Source: Hyphomicrobiaceae bacterium
Lineage (GTDB): Bacteria > Pseudomonadota > Alphaproteobacteria > Rhizobiales > Hyphomicrobiaceae
Reading direction: 5' to 3'
DNA length: 53,676 bases
Assembly: GCA_025359185.1 (NCBI GenBank)
Contig: JANYHF010000042.1
Span: forward strand, 1-53,676
A model generated the notes under the pieces. It was not told the DNA's origin and did not search any database. It saw nothing but the letters and a program-made list of their open reading frames with translations. The position numbers were made by a program, and so were the translations under genes. Numbering within the stretch: position 1 is the stretch's first letter; each line of letters opens with the position of its first letter. Of the stretch, positions 35,517-43,918 are shown piece by piece.

Positions 35517-36428
35517 GTGACGATGACCGATTTTGGCCGTGTGATCGCACCGGTGCTGACGCCGTTCGGGGCGTCGGGTGAGATTGATGCGGGCCGCTTT
35601 ATAGATCACGCCAAGGGGCTGTTGGCTCAAGGATGCACGGCCCTTGCCCCGTTCGGGACCACATCGGAAGCCAATTCGCTGTCGGTTGCCGAGCGCAAGG
35701 TGCTGTTGATTTCGCTGCTGGCCGCAGGTGTTGATCCGGCGCACCTCATGCCAGGCACCGGGCTGTGTTCGGCAGCGGAGACGGCCGATCTGACCAAACA
35801 GGCTGTGGATCTGGGCTGTGGCGGGGTGTTGATGCTGCCGCCGTTCTATTACAAAGGCGTCAGCGACGAGGGGCTCTTCCGGCATTTTGCTCATGTTATT
35901 GAGCGGGTTGGGGACCATCGCCTGCGCGTCTATCTCTATCATATTCCTCCGTTCACGCAGATCGGGTTTTCCATCCCTCTGATCGAACGTTTGCGGCGTG
36001 AATTCCCAGGCGTTGTTGTTGGACTGAAGGACTCGTCGGGCAATTGGGCGCACACGAAGTCATTGATCGACGCCTTGCCCGGGTTTCGTGTTTATTCAGG
36101 CTCAGAGGTGGCACTGCTCGATAATGTGCGGCTGGGTGGCGCGGGCTGTATTTCTGCGACGGCGAACGTCAACGCCCGGATGTTGCGGCAGATTGCCGAT
36201 GCAGCCGATGCGGCATTGGCCGATGGTTTGCAGCAGCGTGCCACGGCAATCCGTACCGAAATTCAACGCTGGCCGCTGATTTCCGCCAACAAGGCCATCA
36301 TCGCTCATGTTCGAAAGGATGCCGCATGGGCGTTGACGCGGGCACCACTCGATGCGCTACCGGCAGCCGATGCCAAGGCGTTGATCGCCAAGTTGGAAGG
36401 CGAACTTGGCCTGTCACTGGCGGCCTGA
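35517..36428 (+). CDS. Dihydrodipicolinate synthase/N-acetylneuraminate lyase family protein
   Basis: 303 residues from a GTG (an ATG two codons later is possible). A TIM-barrel class I aldolase: the Schiff-base lysine is in VGLKDSSGNW (about residue 173), the catalytic tyrosine in LYHIPP (about 143), and the substrate motif is GTTSEA rather than the GTTGE of true DapA. With the upstream MFS gene at 12 bases, a catabolic keto-acid aldolase or dehydratase is more likely than lysine synthesis, but the substrate cannot be named. Confidence 0.85.
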   Translation: MTMTDFGRVIAPVLTPFGASGEIDAGRFIDHAKGLLAQGCTALAPFGTTSEANSLSVAERKVLLISLLAAGVDPAHLMPGTGLCSAAETADLTKQAVDLGCGGVLMLPPFYYKGVSDEGLFRHFAHVIERVGDHRLRVYLYHIPPFTQIGFSIPLIERLRREFPGVVVGLKDSSGNWAHTKSLIDALPGFRVYSGSEVALLDNVRLGGAGCISATANVNARMLRQIADAADAALADGLQQRATAIRTEIQRWPLISANKAIIAHVRKDAAWALTRAPLDALPAADAKALIAKLEGELGLSLAA

Positions 36429-36515
36429 CGGCTAAAATTTTAGCCACGCTGTTTGCTGTGCCCTCAGATCTTTGCCCTAAGTTCCGCGGGAGGCCAATCA
36501 AGAGCGGAGGCGTCC

Positions 36516-36719
36516 GTGGACTTTGACTACACGGACTTCATGCCCTTTGATCTCCAGCGGTTCCTGACCATGGTTATCGTTGCTGGCCCGGTGCTGCTGG
36601 CTTGCTTTTGGATCATGGACCTTGCGCATCGCAAGGATGGCGTCACCCTGCTCTTTGTCGGCGGTGCTTTGCTTTACCTCTTTGATCACCGCGACAGTGT
36701 CCAGTTGCCGGGCTTCTGA
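36516..36719 (+). CDS. Small membrane protein, unknown
   Basis: 67 residues from a GTG at 36516, which follows GCGGAGG at a proper distance. Two hydrophobic segments (about residues 17-34 and 41-54) are separated by the loop DLAHRKDG, suggesting a hairpin in the membrane with a positively charged turn. No family recognised. It lies 87 bases after the DapA-like gene and is followed by a hairpin. Confidence 0.5.
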   Translation: MDFDYTDFMPFDLQRFLTMVIVAGPVLLACFWIMDLAHRKDGVTLLFVGGALLYLFDHRDSVQLPGF

Positions 36720-36745
36720 GCTCAAGGGGCACCAAAAACGGCGAA

Positions 36746-36771
36746 CCCCCGTCCCGGGGCAGGGACGAGGG
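36746..36771 (+). terminator. Hairpin after the small membrane protein gene
   Basis: CCCCCGTCCC and GGGACGAGGG pair with one bulged A around a 6-base loop, 27 bases after the stop. It lies between two convergent small genes and could serve both; no T-run follows. Confidence 0.4.
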
Positions 36772-36818
36772 CTCGGATCGGAGCAGAGTGAGCAGTCCGC
36801 AGGCGTTCCGTCGCAACT

Positions 36819-36980
36819 TCAGCGTGGCACCGCTGGCACGACCCCAAGAGCGCTGACCCCTGCCGGCCAAAGCAGGGACACCGCAAGGATCACGCCCGCC
36901 ATCGCAAAACAGAGCACAACCGCCATGGTGGCGTGCCGCGAGGTGCGGCGCTCGTTTGCGTTGAGAGTGAGCAGATCCAT
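36819..36980 (-). CDS. Small single-pass membrane protein, unknown
   Basis: 53 residues, MDLLTLNANERRTSRHATM followed by a hydrophobic helix (about 20-38, VVLCFAMAGVILAVSLLW) and a short hydrophobic tail. The charged N-terminus with Arg residues suggests it stays in the cytoplasm. The ribosome-binding site is poor (GGCCCTGACAG before ATG). No family recognised. It is convergent with the 67-residue protein and divergent from the lytic transglycosylase. It is short, so it might be chance. Confidence 0.4.
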   Translation of the reverse strand: MDLLTLNANERRTSRHATMAVVLCFAMAGVILAVSLLWPAGVSALGVVPAVPR

Positions 36981-37208
36981 CTGTCAGGGCCGTTTCGTCA
37001 CAACCGAAGATCGGTAAACAATGATCTAACACGACCCCCCTCTTCAGTCATTCGTAAGGCCTGATTAGCGGTAAAAATGCCCTAATTCCTGGCTCATAAC
37101 GGCACAAAGGCGGGCTATGTCCAGAGCGGTCCCTTGACCTTGGGGGCCTGAACGATTCAATTGAGGCGGCTTGACCGAGGCTTGGTCCTTGTTGCGGAGG
37201 AGACTTGC

Positions 37209-38402
37209 GTGGTTCTTCGATATTTCGGATCTTTGATTGCCTGTATTGCCCTCTCGGCAACGGCGGAGGCCGCAATCTGCCAGAACACAGGAAATTTTGG
37301 CACCTGGCTCACAGCTTTCAAAAAGGAGGCCCTGGCCAGCGGCATCAGCAAGCAGACCATGGCGGCCGTCGATGGCAGCCTCGTGTTTGATCAATCCACT
37401 CTCGACCGCGACCATCAGCAAGGCGTGTTCAATCAGAGTTTTCTACAGTTCTCTGACCGTATGGTGAACAAGTTCCGCCAGCAGAAGGGCGCATCGCTCA
37501 TCAAGAAGAACAAGGCGATCTTCGACCGGATCGAACAGCAGTTCGGAGTGCCCGCGCCCGTCATTGTCGCGTTCTGGGCGCTTGAGAGCGACTTTGGCGC
37601 CGACACCGGCAAAATGCCGATCCTGCGCTCTTTGACGACGCTGGCTTACGACTGCCGCCGCCCGGAGATGTTCAGGAAGGAATTGACCGACGCCCTGCGC
37701 ATTGTCCAACGGGGGGATCTGCAACCTTCCGAAATGATCGGCTCCTGGGCTGGCGAGCTTGGCGCAACCCAGTTCATCCCGTCGCACTATTTCGAGTTCG
37801 GCGTCGATTACGATGGCGATGGCCGCGTGGATCTCGTGCACTCGACACCCGACGTGCTGGCGACGACTGCGAATTTCCTGAAATCGCTGGGCTGGCAGGC
37901 GGGGCAGCCTTGGCTCCAGAACGTCCGCGTGCCTGACGAAATGCCCTGGGAGCAGTCCGATCTCACGATCCAGCTGCCGCGCGCACAGTGGGCCAAATAT
38001 GGTATCACCGACGCGGGCGGCAAGGCGCTGCCAAACGATGACGTGAAGGCGTCGCTGCTGCTGCCGATGGGCCGCTTAGGGCCAGCGTTCCTAGCATTTC
38101 AGAATTTCCAGGCCTATCTGCAATGGAACCAGTCATTGGTCTATTCAACCACGGCGGCCTATCTTGCCACCCGCATCGGAGGCGCGCCTGCGATTGTGCG
38201 CGGCAATGGCACCGTGACTCCGCTGGCGATGGCCGAGTTGAAGGACTTGCAGCGCATTCTGGCCAAACGCGGTCACGATGTCGGCGAGGTTGATGGCAAA
38301 CTCGGCTCCGGAACGCGCGCGGCCGTGAAGGCCGAGCAGGTCAAGTTGGGATTGCCTGCTGATGGTTATCCCGACTCAGACCTGATGTCTAAACTGCGCT
38401 GA
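37209..38402 (+). CDS. Lytic murein transglycosylase, MltB type
   Basis: 397 residues from a GTG at 37209 with GGAGGAGA upstream; an earlier ATG in frame lacks such a site. A signal peptide (YFGSLIACIALSATAEA) leads to an SLT_2 domain that cleaves glycan strands of peptidoglycan. The catalytic glutamate is Glu126 in FWALESDFGADTG, followed by GSWAGELGATQFIPSHY and DYDGDGRVDL. The last 60 residues are a peptidoglycan-binding domain (LKDLQRILAKRGHDVGEVDGKLGSGTRAAV). The absence of a lipobox suggests a soluble periplasmic form. Confidence 0.93.
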   Translation: MVLRYFGSLIACIALSATAEAAICQNTGNFGTWLTAFKKEALASGISKQTMAAVDGSLVFDQSTLDRDHQQGVFNQSFLQFSDRMVNKFRQQKGASLIKKNKAIFDRIEQQFGVPAPVIVAFWALESDFGADTGKMPILRSLTTLAYDCRRPEMFRKELTDALRIVQRGDLQPSEMIGSWAGELGATQFIPSHYFEFGVDYDGDGRVDLVHSTPDVLATTANFLKSLGWQAGQPWLQNVRVPDEMPWEQSDLTIQLPRAQWAKYGITDAGGKALPNDDVKASLLLPMGRLGPAFLAFQNFQAYLQWNQSLVYSTTAAYLATRIGGAPAIVRGNGTVTPLAMAELKDLQRILAKRGHDVGEVDGKLGSGTRAAVKAEQVKLGLPADGYPDSDLMSKLR

Positions 38403-38432
38403 GCGGGCGAGTGATCCTGCCACAACCACAAA

Positions 38433-38562
38433 CCTCATGCTGAGGAGCCACATTTCTGCGGCGTCTCGAAGCATGTGTCGCGTGCGTAGTCTCGCTGCAG
38501 ATGGCTGGTGCCACACAAGCATCCTTCGAGACGGCCCGAAGACAGGCCTGCACAGGATGAGG
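38433..38562. repeat. Degenerate palindromic intergenic repeat upstream of ssrA
   Basis: Starts CCTCATGCTGAGGAGC and ends GGATGAGG, with internal GCGTCTCGAAGCATG and CATCCTTCGAGACGGC as inverted copies. This pattern (CCTCATCCTGAGG...TCTCGAAGGATG) is familiar from interspersed elements in Bradyrhizobium-like genomes, from memory. The copy is imperfect, so it is old. It lies between the transglycosylase stop and the ssrA promoter. Confidence 0.55.
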
Positions 38563-38587
38563 CTACTCGCTGTCAGATTCACGCCCC

Positions 38588-38616
38588 TTCCCACGGCGTC
38601 ACAGACACCCTATATT
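38588..38616 (+). promoter_or_regulatory. Candidate ssrA promoter
   Basis: TATATT (38611-38616) is a good -10 hexamer; 17 bases upstream TTCCCA (38588-38593) is a weak -35. Transcription would start near 38622, at the likely 5' end of the tmRNA acceptor piece. Confidence 0.4.
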
Positions 38617-38621
38617 CAATC

Positions 38622-38965
38622 TGCCGACTCGTTCGGCTATGGCGATAAACGGCCGTTGTAATAAGCCATTCGGACCCGGGGGCGGTACCCGGCGCCTCCA
38701 CCACATGCGCAAGCAAAACTTGGACTTGAGGTTTGGGCTTGCGTGTGCATCTGATGGGGGCGAAATAGCATCGACGAGGGTGTAAAGAGCGCGCTTTTTC
38801 CCGGCATGATACCGCCGTTATCGGGTCAAAACTATAGTTGCCAATGACAACTATGCTGAGGTCGCTCTCGCCGCGTAAGCGGTTCGAGTCCTCGAATGAA
38901 AGTCCTTAGCTCCTCGCAGGGTTAGGGCGCGGTTCGGAGGGCACCGGGCAACAGAAGCTCTCCAC
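38622..38965 (+). ncRNA. ssrA: tmRNA, circularly permuted two-piece (alphaproteobacterial)
   Basis: The acceptor piece comes first and ends CGCCTCC-A-CCA at 38703, after a T-arm-like CCGGG-loop-CCCGG. An intervening hairpin (ATGCGCAAGC...GCTTGCGTGTGCAT) follows, to be excised. The coding piece begins GGGGGCG at 38756, which pairs with CGCCTCC to form the 7-bp acceptor stem. The resume codon GCC at 38840 opens ANDNYAEVALAA and stops at TAA 38876-38878. tmRNA rescues stalled ribosomes and tags the product for proteolysis. Both outer ends are approximate. sspB, the adaptor for tagged proteins, follows. Confidence 0.93.
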
Positions 38966-39035
38966 TTCGCTGCCAGCCCCGGCGGGCGGCGAAGACGTGG
39001 AGCGGAGTTCAGCCGGGCGGTCAGCAAGCCGAATC

Positions 39036-39698
39036 ATGACAGATACGAAGATCGACTACGAAAGCCTCGCGCAAGATGCGCTTCGAGGCGTTGTGCGAAC
39101 GGTTCTGTCGCGCGTTGCTCACCTTGAGCAGCTGCCGGGAAGCCATCATTTTTATATTTCGTTCAATACCAACGGCGAAGGCGTGGGCATTTCCAAGCGC
39201 CTCAAAGAACAATATCCGGACGAGATGACCATCGTCTTGCAGCACCGCTATTGGGATCTACAGGTGCATGACGACCGCTTCGAAGTGAAGCTTACCTTCA
39301 ACAGTATTCCCGAGCGGCTCGTGGTGCCCTATGCGGCGCTCAAGGTGTTCTTCGACCCGAGCGTGCCATATGGGCTTCAGTTTGAGGCCGCTGGCCGGGC
39401 GACGGCTGATACATTGCCGCTGGAGCCCGCCGCCCCGATCGATCTGCCGCAACTGCGCCAGCCTGCCAAACGTAATAAACCCATGTCCGTCAAGGATATC
39501 CCACGGGACGCCGCACGCGAGCCCGGGCGGCCGCGCGCCGTCGAGAAAGCGCCCGGTCCGCCGGCCGTGATAGCGACGAAACCCAAGCCCGCCAGTGCAA
39601 CGGTTCCGCCGGGCGCCCCGTTGCCATCCCCAGAGCCGGACGCCGAACAGCGGCCCGCCGGGCAGGTGGTGCAGTTGGATACGTTCCGCAAAAAATGA
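39036..39698 (+). CDS. sspB: SspB (alpha type), ClpXP adaptor for ssrA-tagged proteins
   Basis: 220 residues from the ATG at 39036 (MTDTKIDYESLAQDALRGVV); the open frame has 13 extra codons. The substrate-binding domain covers about residues 1-125, with HHFYISFNTNGEGVGIS, PDEMTIVLQHRYWDL and FNSIPERLVVPYAALKVFFDPSV. A long Pro/Ala/Arg-rich tether (130-205) ends in VVQLDTFRKK, the likely ClpX-docking XB motif. SspB dimers bind the ANDN portion of the ssrA tag and deliver it to ClpXP. It begins just after the tmRNA gene whose tag it should recognise. Confidence 0.92.
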   Translation: MTDTKIDYESLAQDALRGVVRTVLSRVAHLEQLPGSHHFYISFNTNGEGVGISKRLKEQYPDEMTIVLQHRYWDLQVHDDRFEVKLTFNSIPERLVVPYAALKVFFDPSVPYGLQFEAAGRATADTLPLEPAAPIDLPQLRQPAKRNKPMSVKDIPRDAAREPGRPRAVEKAPGPPAVIATKPKPASATVPPGAPLPSPEPDAEQRPAGQVVQLDTFRKK

Positions 39699-39844
39699 CG
39701 CCAAAGGCATCTATTGCCACGGCGTGGGTCCGGCGGCCAACGTTCCAACCTCGCAATACGTAAGCAAACAGCGAAAATCCGCGTGCAAGCTGCGCCGAAC
39801 TGACGTTAGACTGGCGTCTTCGTGCTTCAGGGAGGATAACAACA

Positions 39845-40729
39845 ATGCGCTTTATCTCGGTTCTGGCAGTAGCTGCGGCAGTGCTTGCGGCGATCGTGGC
39901 TTACAATATGTCCGGCAGTGCGGCGGATTTGCGCGCTAAGCTGGGCGATATGGAAACCCAATTGAAGGCTGCGGCCGATAAGGTCAAAGCCGCAGCTGGC
40001 GACGCGGATGCGGCCAAAGGCCAGCTGACCGATGCGACAGCCAAGGTGACTGAGATCACGACAGATCGCGACAATCTCGTCAAGCTCAGCAAAGAGCAGT
40101 TGGATAAGCTCGCGTCCTTGACAGGCGACCGAAACAAACTGAAGGCCGACAATGATAATCTGATGGCTAAGACCAAAAATCTTGTTGGCGACGCCGATGC
40201 GGCCAGTGCCCAGATTAAAGATCTGACGGCAAAGGTGCAGGCGAACCAATCGAGCCAAGGCGATCTGCAAGCCAAACTCGATGCCGCAATGAAGGCGTCT
40301 GATGGAGCGACGCAAGCGGCCAGCGCTGCAGCCAAGCAAGTCGCCGACGTTTCAGCCGAGCGCGACAAGCTCAAGGCTGACGGCGCAACTCTTGCCAAAC
40401 AGATGGCGGATATTCTGACGGAGCGCGACAAGTTAAAGGCCGATACGGCTGCTGCCACCAAACAGATTGCCGATTTGACAGCAACCAATGCAGGTAAGGT
40501 GGACCCGACGGCAATTGCTCAGCAGATGGCAGACGTATCGGCCGAGCGTGACAAGCTCAAGAGCGACGTTGCTGCGGCGGCCAAACAAGTTGCTGACTTG
40601 ACCGCCGCCAATACAAATCTGGCGGGCAAGCTGGCTGGGCTGACCAAGCAAATGACCGAGCAGTCAGGCAGCCTCGCCATATTGAAAGCGCAGCTTGTTG
40701 CCGCCGGACAGACACCGAAGGTTAACTGA
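39845..40729 (+). CDS. Coiled-coil protein with N-terminal membrane anchor
   Basis: 294 residues. The first 20 form a hydrophobic anchor or uncleaved signal (FISVLAVAAAVLAAIVAYN). The rest is an almost pure helical coiled coil rich in Ala, Lys, Asp, with repeated phrases such as SAERDKLKAD, LTERDKLKAD, SAERDKLKSD and KQVADLTAAN, showing internal duplication. No enzyme motif is seen. It could be a periplasmic rod or scaffold, but function is unknown. AGGGAGGA-like sequence lies before the ATG. A hairpin shared with the convergent thyA follows. Confidence 0.75.
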   Translation: MRFISVLAVAAAVLAAIVAYNMSGSAADLRAKLGDMETQLKAAADKVKAAAGDADAAKGQLTDATAKVTEITTDRDNLVKLSKEQLDKLASLTGDRNKLKADNDNLMAKTKNLVGDADAASAQIKDLTAKVQANQSSQGDLQAKLDAAMKASDGATQAASAAAKQVADVSAERDKLKADGATLAKQMADILTERDKLKADTAAATKQIADLTATNAGKVDPTAIAQQMADVSAERDKLKSDVAAAAKQVADLTAANTNLAGKLAGLTKQMTEQSGSLAILKAQLVAAGQTPKVN

Positions 40730-40764
40730 CGTTCGCGCGGTCTCCACACGACACGTGCCGTAAC

Positions 40765-40798
40765 AAAGGCTCCCTCGCTACACGGCGATGGGGGCTTT
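40765..40798. terminator. Stem-loop shared by the coiled-coil gene and thyA
   Basis: AAAGGCTCCC-TCGC and GCGA-T-GGGGGCTTT pair to give a long stem with a bulged T, a G/G mismatch-free GC core and a TACACG-type loop. It is 35 bases after the coiled-coil stop; the thyA stop codon (40778-40780) lies within it. A-rich and T-rich flanks make it usable in both directions. Confidence 0.5.
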
Positions 40799-41593
40799 AA
40801 TGGCTGCGTCCGGCGCATATCCGCGAATGGCGACATCGTCATAGGCAAACCCGAACAGATCGGTTTTTGCTGGCGGCAATATAAGCTGCGGCAGCTCTTT
40901 CGGTTGGCGGCGCAGCTGCTCATCGGCTTGGTCCAGGTGATTGAGATAGAGGTGCGCGTCGCCCAGCGTGTGCACAAATTCGTGCGCCTCAAGGTTCGTG
41001 ACATGGGCGGCCATGGCCGTCAGCAGCGCATAGGACGCGATGTTGAAAGGCACACCCAGGAACACATCACCTGAACGCTGATAAAGCTGGCACGATAGCC
41101 GCGCTTTCTCGGCTCCCGGCGGCGGCGGTGTGACGTAGAACTGGAATAGGCAATGGCACGGCGGCAGTGCCATACTGCCAATGTCAGCCGGATTCCAGGC
41201 GCTGACAATGTGCCGCCGCGAATACGGGTTGCGCTTGATCGCCTCGACAACGTCGGCCATCTGATCGATCACCCGGCCATCGGGCGCTGTCCAGCTCCGC
41301 CATTGTTTCCCGTAAACCGGGCCAAGCTCGCCGTTGGTATCCGCCCACTCATCCCAGATCGAAACGCCGTTTTGCTTGAGATAAGCGGTGTTGGTCGAGC
41401 CCTTGAGGAACCACAGAAGCTCGTGAACAATCGATTTCAAATGCAGCTTTTTGGTCGTCAGCAGCGGAAAACCTTGCGTCAGGTCAAACCGCATCTGGTG
41501 GCCAAAGACCGAGAGCGTACCCGTGCCCGTGCGGTCCTCGCGGCGGACACCGTTGTGGCGGACATGGGCGAGAAGATCGAGATATTGGCGCAT
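40778..41593 (-). CDS. thyA: Thymidylate synthase
   Basis: 271 residues. ThyA methylates dUMP to dTMP with methylene-tetrahydrofolate. The catalytic cysteine is Cys146 in [14 protein letters not shown], the same number as in E. coli. Also present are [67 protein letters not shown] and [12 protein letters not shown]. Length is normal. No dihydrofolate reductase gene follows on the leftward strand, unlike many relatives; the next gene left is convergent. Confidence 0.97.
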   Translation of the reverse strand: MRQYLDLLAHVRHNGVRREDRTGTGTLSVFGHQMRFDLTQGFPLLTTKKLHLKSIVHELLWFLKGSTNTAYLKQNGVSIWDEWADTNGELGPVYGKQWRSWTAPDGRVIDQMADVVEAIKRNPYSRRHIVSAWNPADIGSMALPPCHCLFQFYVTPPPPGAEKARLSCQLYQRSGDVFLGVPFNIASYALLTAMAAHVTNLEAHEFVHTLGDAHLYLNHLDQADEQLRRQPKELPQLILPPAKTDLFGFAYDDVAIRGYAPDAAIKAPIAV

Positions 41594-41625
41594 CCTGCCA
41601 GTCTAACCGATTCCCGCCGCCAGTG

Positions 41626-42495
41626 TCAGCTCACGCCTGTGCCTGCCAGTGGTGTCAGCAATGCCGCCAGAAACGCCAAGCTGTTATAGGCGCCGTGGCA
41701 CGCCATGGTGACGCGGGTCGAGCCCGTGCGCCAAAGGATGTAACTCAGCGCCGCGCCAAGCGCCGTGATGGTGACGAAGCCTTGCAACGAATAGCCGTGG
41801 ATCGCTGCCCAGGTAAGGCTGGTGACGGCGGCCGTCCCAATCAATCCCAACGGCGACCGCGCCAACGACGAGAACAGAAAGCCGCGAAACATCAGCTCTT
41901 CCGACAGCGGCGCGCCGATCACAGCGACGATGAACATCAGCCACCAGGCCGGTGAATGCGTCAGTTCCATCATGACCTGGATGTCGGCCTGGCTGACTTT
42001 CGGCCACAGCCATTCCATGAGATTGCCAATGGCAAACCCGAACACGACGAAGGCCGGCACAGCCCAGGCATAGGCCTTCACGCCGCTGATGGGGGGATGC
42101 AGCGCCAGCACATCAACGGCCCGGCCCCGGTACCAGCCCGACAGCCAGACCAGAAGCCCGGTGCCAACCAATTGGACAAGCAGCATAGTTGCCATCAGCA
42201 GCTGGGCGACCATCGGGTCATTGAGATGCAGTCTCTGCCCGGCAGCGGCCGCTTTCAATCCGCCAGGGCTGACCAAAAGAATGCCAATCGTCGCCAGGAA
42301 AATGACGAGTGCGCAGGCCGCCAGGACCAGAAGCGACGCGCCAATCGCGGCCAAAGGCGTCCATGGCGTCGTGGCCATGTAACCAAGCCCATTGCCTGGC
42401 AAATCCGGCGGCGTGCTGAAATCTGTATCCGGGCTGCTGGTTTCGGCGATCACTGGAACGGAGGTTGCAGTTTCGAACTCGGACACGGCCATCAT
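41626..42495 (-). CDS. CPBP family intramembrane metalloprotease
   Basis: 289 residues from the ATG at 42495 (second ATG adjacent), preceded by GGAAG; the open frame continues 71 codons into the divergent promoter region. It has about seven hydrophobic segments. CPBP (Abi) proteases use motifs EExxxR, here SEELMFRGFLFSS, then TWAAIHG and MACHGAYNSLAF, all present. Substrate unknown; bacterial members can act in immunity to peptides or in membrane-protein maturation. It ends 32 bases before thyA starts and may share its transcript. Confidence 0.85.
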   Translation of the reverse strand: MMAVSEFETATSVPVIAETSSPDTDFSTPPDLPGNGLGYMATTPWTPLAAIGASLLVLAACALVIFLATIGILLVSPGGLKAAAAGQRLHLNDPMVAQLLMATMLLVQLVGTGLLVWLSGWYRGRAVDVLALHPPISGVKAYAWAVPAFVVFGFAIGNLMEWLWPKVSQADIQVMMELTHSPAWWLMFIVAVIGAPLSEELMFRGFLFSSLARSPLGLIGTAAVTSLTWAAIHGYSLQGFVTITALGAALSYILWRTGSTRVTMACHGAYNSLAFLAALLTPLAGTGVS

Positions 42496-42664
42496 CGCTT
42501 CCTGTTTCCCGGGTGCTGCGCGCTCTCTTGACATCAGTGTAACGCGCAAGCCTGAGTGAGCGATGAACATGGCGGCATAGGGCCGCTTATCGGCTGGCAA
42601 TCTTGCGGTTTGGCCACTAGCGTTGGACCTGCCAAGGCCGGGGGGCTGATCAAAGAGGGCGCGC

Positions 42665-43315
42665 ATGTTCGGAATCGATGCAGAGTGGGTCAGCCAGTTC
42701 GTGGTCAACTACGGCGCTTATGGCTATGTTCTAATTGCATTAATTGTCGGTCTTGAAAGTATGGGCATTCCGTTGCCGGGCGAAACCATCCTGGTCACGG
42801 CGTCGATTTTCGCCTCTATGCACCCGTCGCTGAATATCTGGCTGATCGCGCTCTCGGCGGCCATCGGCGCGATTTTGGGCGATAACCTCGGCTACTGGAT
42901 TGGCGCGCGTTTCGGCTTTCCGCTGCTCTTGCGCTATGGCCCGCGCATCGGCGTGCCGGACGCGCGGATCAAGCTCGGCCAGTATCTGTTCCAGCACTAC
43001 GGGTTTCTGGTCGTGTTTTTCGGGCGGTTTGTCGCGCTTTTGCGCATCCTGGCCGCGTTCCTGGCTGGCGTGAATAAGATGCACTGGTCAACGTTTTTCA
43101 TCGCCAACGCGACGGGCGGCATCCTCTGGTCACTGGTCTTTTCGTTCGGCGGCTACTATCTCGGCTCGTTGGTGCTGCAGATGAACCACACCTTGGCGTT
43201 CATCCTGGTGCCTGCGGCTGTCATCGGCTTCTTTGCTGTCGGTTATCTGATCCGCTGTTATGAGGATCAGCTGATCGAAAAGGCTGAGCGTGAATCGCCC
43301 GGCCCCATCAGATAA
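42665..43315 (+). CDS. DedA family membrane protein
   Basis: 216 residues with the SNARE-assoc/DedA domain: LIVGLESMGIPLPGETILVTAS at the N-terminal re-entrant loop, GDNLGYWIGARFG, and FFGRFVALLRILAAFLAG, where the conserved acidic and arginine residues needed by DedA proteins are present. The family is linked to lipid scrambling (undecaprenyl phosphate or phospholipids) and proton-dependent membrane homeostasis. It is divergent from the CPBP protease and converges on an L,D-transpeptidase (18-base gap). Confidence 0.9.
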   Translation: MFGIDAEWVSQFVVNYGAYGYVLIALIVGLESMGIPLPGETILVTASIFASMHPSLNIWLIALSAAIGAILGDNLGYWIGARFGFPLLLRYGPRIGVPDARIKLGQYLFQHYGFLVVFFGRFVALLRILAAFLAGVNKMHWSTFFIANATGGILWSLVFSFGGYYLGSLVLQMNHTLAFILVPAAVIGFFAVGYLIRCYEDQLIEKAERESPGPIR

Positions 43316-43333
43316 ATCATAGAATTCAATACG

Positions 43334-43768
43334 TTAGTTCTGTACGACGATCCTGGTGCTGCTGCGGCCCTGCTCTTGTACGAGCTCGTAGAAGGCCGCT
43401 GCATTGCCCGGTGCAAGGCGCACGCAGCCATGCGATGCCGGGCGTCCCAGCAGGCCCACGGCATGGGTGCCATGGATGGCAAAACCGCCATTGAAAAACA
43501 CCGAATGGGGCATCGGCGAATTGTCGTATTTCTTGGAATAATGCATCAGTTGCAGCGACTGGGCGTGGAACGAACCGCGGGGCGTGTAGTAGCCTTTGCG
43601 GGCGGTCGAGACGGGCCAGCTGTAGGTGAGCGACCCATCGACAAAGACGTGCATGGTCTGGCTCGACACATCGACTTTGGCGAGCACCGAGGCATCGGCT
43701 TCCGTCACCGGCAGCAGCAGCAGCGCCAGCGCCGCCAACCCGATTACGCAACTCTTCATGATCCGCAT
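43334..43768 (-). CDS. L,D-transpeptidase (YkuD domain), small exported
   Basis: 144 residues: a signal peptide (CVIGLAALALLLLPVTEADA) and a compact YkuD domain. The catalytic motif is IHGTHAVGLLGRPASHGCVRL, with the nucleophilic Cys near residue 117. It would act in peptidoglycan cross-linking. It is the third such enzyme in the window and closest to the standard short form, different in sequence from the tandem pair at the left. Confidence 0.9.
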   Translation of the reverse strand: MRIMKSCVIGLAALALLLLPVTEADASVLAKVDVSSQTMHVFVDGSLTYSWPVSTARKGYYTPRGSFHAQSLQLMHYSKKYDNSPMPHSVFFNGGFAIHGTHAVGLLGRPASHGCVRLAPGNAAAFYELVQEQGRSSTRIVVQN

Positions 43769-43918
43769 CCCGTTCCATTTACGCTATCCAACTCAGAGCG
43801 TTAATAGCATGGGACCCCTAACATTGCGTAAGGACGAAATGGCCACAGTCAGACGCAAAACGCGTTCATAGCGTGATCATTCGTGATCATTCCGGTATGG
43901 TTCCTGGTCATTCCGGTA

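Noticed and set aside
39845-40729. Repeat codons in the coiled-coil gene as a DNA tandem repeat or CRISPR-like array
   Set aside because: The units are irregular and in one open frame; the repetition is at protein level.
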